Both the position numbers and the translations under genes were made by a program. This document shows, piece after piece, positions 59,950 through 64,000 of a DNA stretch of 64,000 nucleotides. The stretch is from Prosopocoilus inquinatus. Lineage: Eukaryota; Arthropoda; Insecta; Coleoptera; Lucanidae. The DNA is taken from the NCBI GenBank assembly GCA_036172665.1, contig CM069876.1:8122001-8186000 (forward strand), given 5' to 3'. Every line of letters begins with the position of its first letter. Positions within the stretch are counted from its first letter, which is position 1. Under the pieces are notes generated by a model that was not told the DNA's origin, made no database searches, and saw only the letters and a list, made by a program, of their open reading frames with translations.

Positions 59950-61862
59950 CAGGGTGACTACGCGAGAATTCCTACCCCCTTTAACTCCTTAATTTTTGAT
60001 TTCAGGAAAAAAATGTTTAATACAAAACTTATAGATTCAATTCAAAGTTTCTCTGTCTGCTCACAGAAAAACAATTGATGATCAGATAAACGAGATATAA
60101 ACAAAACTTAAGTTTTAACCCTGTATATTATTACGATTTTCGATTCTAAATTACATTCTACTGGGACTACGTATACCGGGTGGAAAGTTTCAAAGCCGAA
60201 CATAGCAAAGTTGCATTGAGAACCAAGTTTCTGTAGATTACTGCTCGCCATGTAAAGATACAAAAATGGTAATGGTATGAAAGGAAAGAGAAAATGAAGG
60301 TCAATATTATCCTGTTAAAATTATTTATATTGCAGTAAAACTTTTGGAATGTAAATTAAATTTTCAAATTTCAAATGAAAAATGTAGTCGCCTTAGTATG
60401 TCAGATTTGAAGTTTGCAACTCAATAACCGGAATTTTCTACAATAGGCTTCTGATTCAAAACAATTCAAAATAAAAGTTCATTCATCCGTAAAACATACT
60501 GATGATGAAAAACTTATGATTTATTTATTTGCTCTCCTTGCTTCACAAAATACATTCCTACTTTCTTGTTAATTTTGAAAAAGAAAAAAAAAGTGATGGC
60601 AACTGAATTTGTGGAATTCATGTGGGATTTGTATAAATATTCTTTACAAGTTATATTGTATTCTTGAACAGTGTATAGTCGTGTGAAACTTATTTAATTC
60701 TTGTACAATTGAAATTTAAAACTGATTTAGTATCAAGTTTAAATTTAATGATTGATAGAATTAGAAGTATTTTGTATGCTAAGACGCAAAATAAAGTTAT
60801 CATTCTAATAAAGAAAGAATCGTTGTAACTTAAACGACATAATTATTCACAATCATAATATTTTTTGACTGACGTATAAATTATTTTCCGTTAACTGAAA
60901 AGAACTGACAGTTTCAAATCTGACAAAGGCGACAAAATTTTTCATTTAAAATTTGAAAATTAAATTTTTATTCTGAATGTATCAATATTTAGGAATAATT
61001 TTAACACGATAATATTGGCCTTAATTTTCTCTTTCCTTTCATACCATCACCATTTTTGTACCTTTAAATGGCGAACAGTAATTCATAGAAACATAGTTTT
61101 CAATGCAAGTTTGCTATGTTCAGGTTTGAAACTTTCCACCCGGTATAATAAAACCAATAATTTAGAAGGTGTCGATAAAATATTTTCCTATTTAATTTAT
61201 TTTATTTTTGAATTTTAGAAATAGAAAATTTGAATAATAATCGTTTTATACTAAGAGATGTGATTCAAATGTTAAAAAGATTTAGACCTGTAAAAAAAAA
61301 TTGAAGATGCTTTGAATATGTTTTGCGTTAAATTTTCAATTTCATTTTTTAAAGTTCAATTTTTCCGAAATATTTTTCGTTCATAGTTAATAAGTTAATT
61401 TTAAAAAAAAAACAATGGTAAAAATTTATTTAATGTTATTTTATTTAAAACCAAAACTTCTTTTATTTTTTGAGCATCCGACGCTCAATTATTTCTTGTA
61501 AATATCTGTAGCAGTACTGAAATAAATTCTACAACTTCTTTTACCTTTTTTTTCTATCTAAAATAAAAAAAAAATTAAGCAGGAATTTTTTTATAGACAC
61601 CTTCTAGATTAGAAGTTCTATTATACATGTAGTCCCATTAGAATTTTATTTCGAATCGAAAAACGTAATAATATACAGAATGTTCCATTTAAAAAAAAAT
61701 TATGTTTAGTCTATATTTCGTTTATGCGACCATCAATTGTTTTTCTGTGAGCACGCAGAGAAACGTTGAATTAGACCCTTTAAGTTTTGTATTAAGCATT
61801 TTTTTCCTAAAATAAAAAATAAAAGAACTAAAGGGGGTAGAAATTCTCGTGTAGTCACCCTG
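59950..61862. mobile_element. TIR element family M2 with about 280-bp arms, interrupted
   Basis: The ends are CAGGGTGACTACGCGAGAAT and, reverse-complemented, CAGGGTGACTACACGAGAAT. TA sits at 59948-59949 and 61863-61864. The left arm runs 59950-60175 and continues after the inner insertion at 61146-61200 (ATAAAACCAATAATTTAGAA, GGTGTCGATAAAA). The right arm mirrors the joined version (GGGACTACATGTATAATAGA, then CTAGAAGGTGTCTATAAAA). Without the insert the element would be about 943 bp. No ORF. Confidence 0.88.
60176..61143. mobile_element. TIR element family M3, 968 bp, nested in M2
   Basis: The ends CCGGGTGGAAAGTTTCAAA are on both sides. The inverted arms of about 255 bp (60176-60430 and 60890-61143) share ACATAGCAAA, GCATTGA, ATACAAAAATGGT, GATGGTATGAAAGGAAAGAG-like blocks and TGTCAGATTTGAA. 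TA or TATA flanks both sides. No ORF. It splits the left arm of the M2 element. Confidence 0.88.
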
Positions 61863-62047
61863 TACGATCTTTGCTGATACTGAAAATGAACTTATTTAGC
61901 CTAATTTTATAATACTTGCAAACAGAATTTGAAATAATTTTCAAATTCTTTTTACTTTCTTTGTGAAACTGGACAATTATATGATATCCACCCCTATACT
62001 CGTAATATGTATAAATATTGTAAACGTAGTTTTGAAAAAATAAAAAG

Positions 62048-62290
62048 CAGTGCTGGCAAAAACCGGAAAAAATTGAAACCGAATAATCGGTTTCTTTAAA
62101 AACCGGTTTTGGATAAAACCGGTTATCCAAATAATGGTTAAAACCGACTATTCGAATATCCAAAATCCGATTATTCGGATATCTGAAAAACTGTCTGCTT
62201 GAGAGCCGACTATTTGGATATTCGAGAAATCTGTAATCAAAAAAGCAGCTTTTGGATTATCCGAAAATCGGTTAATTACGTATTAACAAA
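62048..62290 (+). repeat. possible hAT-type transposon end with palindromic subterminal repeats
   Basis: Starts CAGTGCTGGCAAAAACCGG, which has the form of many hAT TIRs (CAGtGcTGGCAA). It is followed by AACCGG, ACCGGTTTT, CCGGTTATCC, CGACTATTCGAATATCC, CCGATTATTCGGATATC and GACTATTTGGATATTC within about 220 bp. No opposite TIR (TTGCCAGCACTG) is visible to the window end. Confidence 0.45.
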
Positions 62291-63045
62291 AAATGATTCA
62301 TAAAAAACAGACTCGACTGAATTTTAACTCTAACGTTTCTGGTTTTTAATCAGATGAAAATGTTTTCAAACATTTCAATCTTGTGCTTCTCTTGTCCATT
62401 TTAAAGTATTAACTACATTTCTAATTTATAAGGACTCACACATCTAAAACGTGACACAAACTCACTAATAATACCTTTCGCTTTTTTTTGGATAAATAGA
62501 TAAACGTCAATTATTCTTGTTCTTTCTAATGAACAATATTCAACAAATTGTAAAAGTAATGCAAATATTGTGTGCTGTAAAAATTCATTACAGTGCCGAA
62601 CATCTGTACCATAATAAACTTTTATTGAGTTCTCCGAAAGACGGTTGGGTACGGCCGAAAACAAAAACTAAAATTACTTTAATTCTTCTTCTTCGACTTT
62701 TAATATGTGGATTAGAAGTACGGTGGTGTCGAAAAGTTTTAAGACGAAATGAAATACCCCTGGCCGTACGAATATCTGTGCTTTGCAATTATGAACCTTA
62801 ACAACGTTTAGCCGGCTGACCTACTTTTATGGCACGGCCGGCGGCAAGCCTAATAAATAAATATTGGTTACGGTTTGCAGTAATAATAACAGGTATCGTT
62901 GGTCCTATGACAGTATACATACAATGGAATTATTATCTCTTTCGGTAGTATGTGTTCTGCGTTCCATTTCACAACGAAATTAAAGGAAACTTTCCGACAC
63001 AAGAAATTCTTCAATACTAAAAAATAATTAGTTCGCAGTTTCTTA
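62291..63045. other. unassigned sequence
   Basis: No gene. 62640-62860 is less AT-rich (GGGTACGGCCGAAAACAAA, GGCACGGCCGGCGGCAAGCC), of unknown nature. Confidence 0.4.
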
Positions 63046-63259
63046 TACACAGGGAAAAATCAATAGTAAAAAGTAATACAAATTGTAGTCAGAATAAAGA
63101 CAGAAACAAATTGTAGCAAATATTAAAACAATTATAGTCAATATTAGCACAATTGTAGTAAATAGTCCGACAATTGTGCGAATATTTGCTACAATTTGTT
63201 TCTGTCTTCATTCTAACTAAAATTGGTATTACTTTTTACTAATAATTTTTCTCTATGTA
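63046..63259. mobile_element. 214-bp MITE with about 85-bp inverted arms, family M4
   Basis: The left arm and the reverse complement of the right arm share GGGAAAAAT / GAGAAAAAT, AGTAAAAAGTAATAC, AAGACAGAAACAAATTGTAG and CAAATATT. The same arm occurs alone at 17050-17150. No ORF. Confidence 0.8.
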
Positions 63260-63545
63260 CCTACACACTAAATTGGGATAATACGGTATTACCGAAAATT
63301 TTCCAGAATACCAACATTTTACAAATGTAATAGGATGTAGAGGTATAAAATCCTTCCTGCGCAAGATAATTAAACAGGATTAAATATTAGGGAGAATATC
63401 CTACTTAAGTATTAATTTTCATTTTCTTATTAGATGCTTAAATTCCTCAACTTGAATTTAAATTCCCGGTTTCATGAACAGAAATTTGCATCACTTTTAA
63501 GAATATTCTTTATCATACGTTTTCATGAATTAATTAATATAACAG

Positions 63546-63670
63546 TAAGGTCCGATTTCATAATAGGACTTTAATTTTAAAGTTATTTTAACCTAAAAGA
63601 ATACATTTGTTTCCCCATTCTTCAATTGACTTATCGCTTCCTTAGAGTCTGATTATGAAAACGGCCATAA
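63546..63670. repeat. possible 120-bp MITE
   Basis: AAGGTCCGATTTCATAATAG and the reverse complement of its partner TATGGCCGTTTTCATAATCA share about 19 bp with a few mismatches, near TA on both sides. Confidence 0.4.
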
Positions 63671-64000
63671 GTCCAATTAATGTGTCATTAAAAATACTTT
63701 GTTACTCATTCGATTTATACAGAAAAATAGGATAATAAAATAATTTTGGTTTATTTAACTCGTTTTGTTTGACTCTGTATAATAGTTTGCTCTAATTTAG
63801 CGTTGGAAATTTTTAATTGCATCACATAAAACATAAAAGTATTTTCCTTTTCTGATCACTTCGTTTATTTATTATTCAACAACAATAACACGTTTAAACT
63901 TAAATTTAAATTTAAATACATTCCGAACTTATGGCAATTTAAAACATTTTGATTTAATATCTTTCAATTTTGTTAACAATTTAAATATGAAAATCTAAAT
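63671..64000. other. unassigned AT-rich sequence to window end
   Basis: Nothing supportable. Confidence 0.5.

Overview
The window looks like intergenic or deep intronic DNA from an AT-rich arthropod, most likely insect, genome. Support comes from the transposon families present: a BEL/Pao LTR retrotransposon primed by tRNA-Tyr, a mariner, a DUF4817-type mariner-like element, RTE-like and CR1/Jockey-like non-LTR elements, and many TA-flanked non-autonomous inverted-repeat elements. I found no host protein gene, tRNA or rRNA that I can support. There are no bacterial-style operons, CRISPR arrays or phage genes.

Layout. 0-7 kb: non-LTR fragments at 1-175 (-) and 660-1340 (+), a hairpin MITE at 1485-1612, a complete but broken mariner-like element with TIRs and TA target duplication at 3357-4687 (-), and a pair of interspersed repeats at 4755-4935 and 6583-6785. 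8-19 kb: several inverted-repeat elements (8939-9510, the nested pair 9899-10514/10189-10389, 11741-11841, 12615-13083, 14863-15043) and short tandem duplications. 20-27 kb: a second, inverted copy of the 12.6 kb element (22548-23017), a possible 177 bp MITE (24423-24599), a 94-bp tandem repeat (25271-25725) and CpG-bearing stretches that may be regulatory. 27.9-33.8 kb: an apparently intact BEL/Pao element (-) with two identical 168-bp LTRs, a 5-bp target duplication, tRNA-Tyr primer site, polypurine tract and an uninterrupted 1729-residue Gag-Pol.

34-38.5 kb: a diverged ~558-bp tandem duplication with coding-like remnants of unknown identity, a 26-bp minisatellite, then a dead RTE-like element (-). 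40.4-42.4 kb: a second dead RTE-like element (+). 45.5-48.1 kb: a TA-flanked TIR element (45473-46019) and a decayed mariner (46904-48060). 49.6-51.4 kb: a 5'-truncated CR1/Jockey-like element (-) with an open 518-residue reverse-transcriptase frame and a CTTAA microsatellite tail. 52.7-64 kb: many fold-back elements, including two clear nested insertions (53120-53230 inside 52750-53299; 60176-61143 inside 59950-61862), a 636-bp near-palindrome, a cluster of a 14-bp motif, and a possible hAT end.

The genes do not form a pathway. The window reads as a layered record of transposition: old non-LTR and mariner remnants, nested MITE insertions, and one very recent BEL/Pao insertion. I see no convincing new biological system. 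The most informative items are the young BEL/Pao element, the datable nested inverted-repeat elements, the unidentified coding-like tandem unit at 34-35.4 kb, and the repeated CGTCATTTCGGTAA motif.
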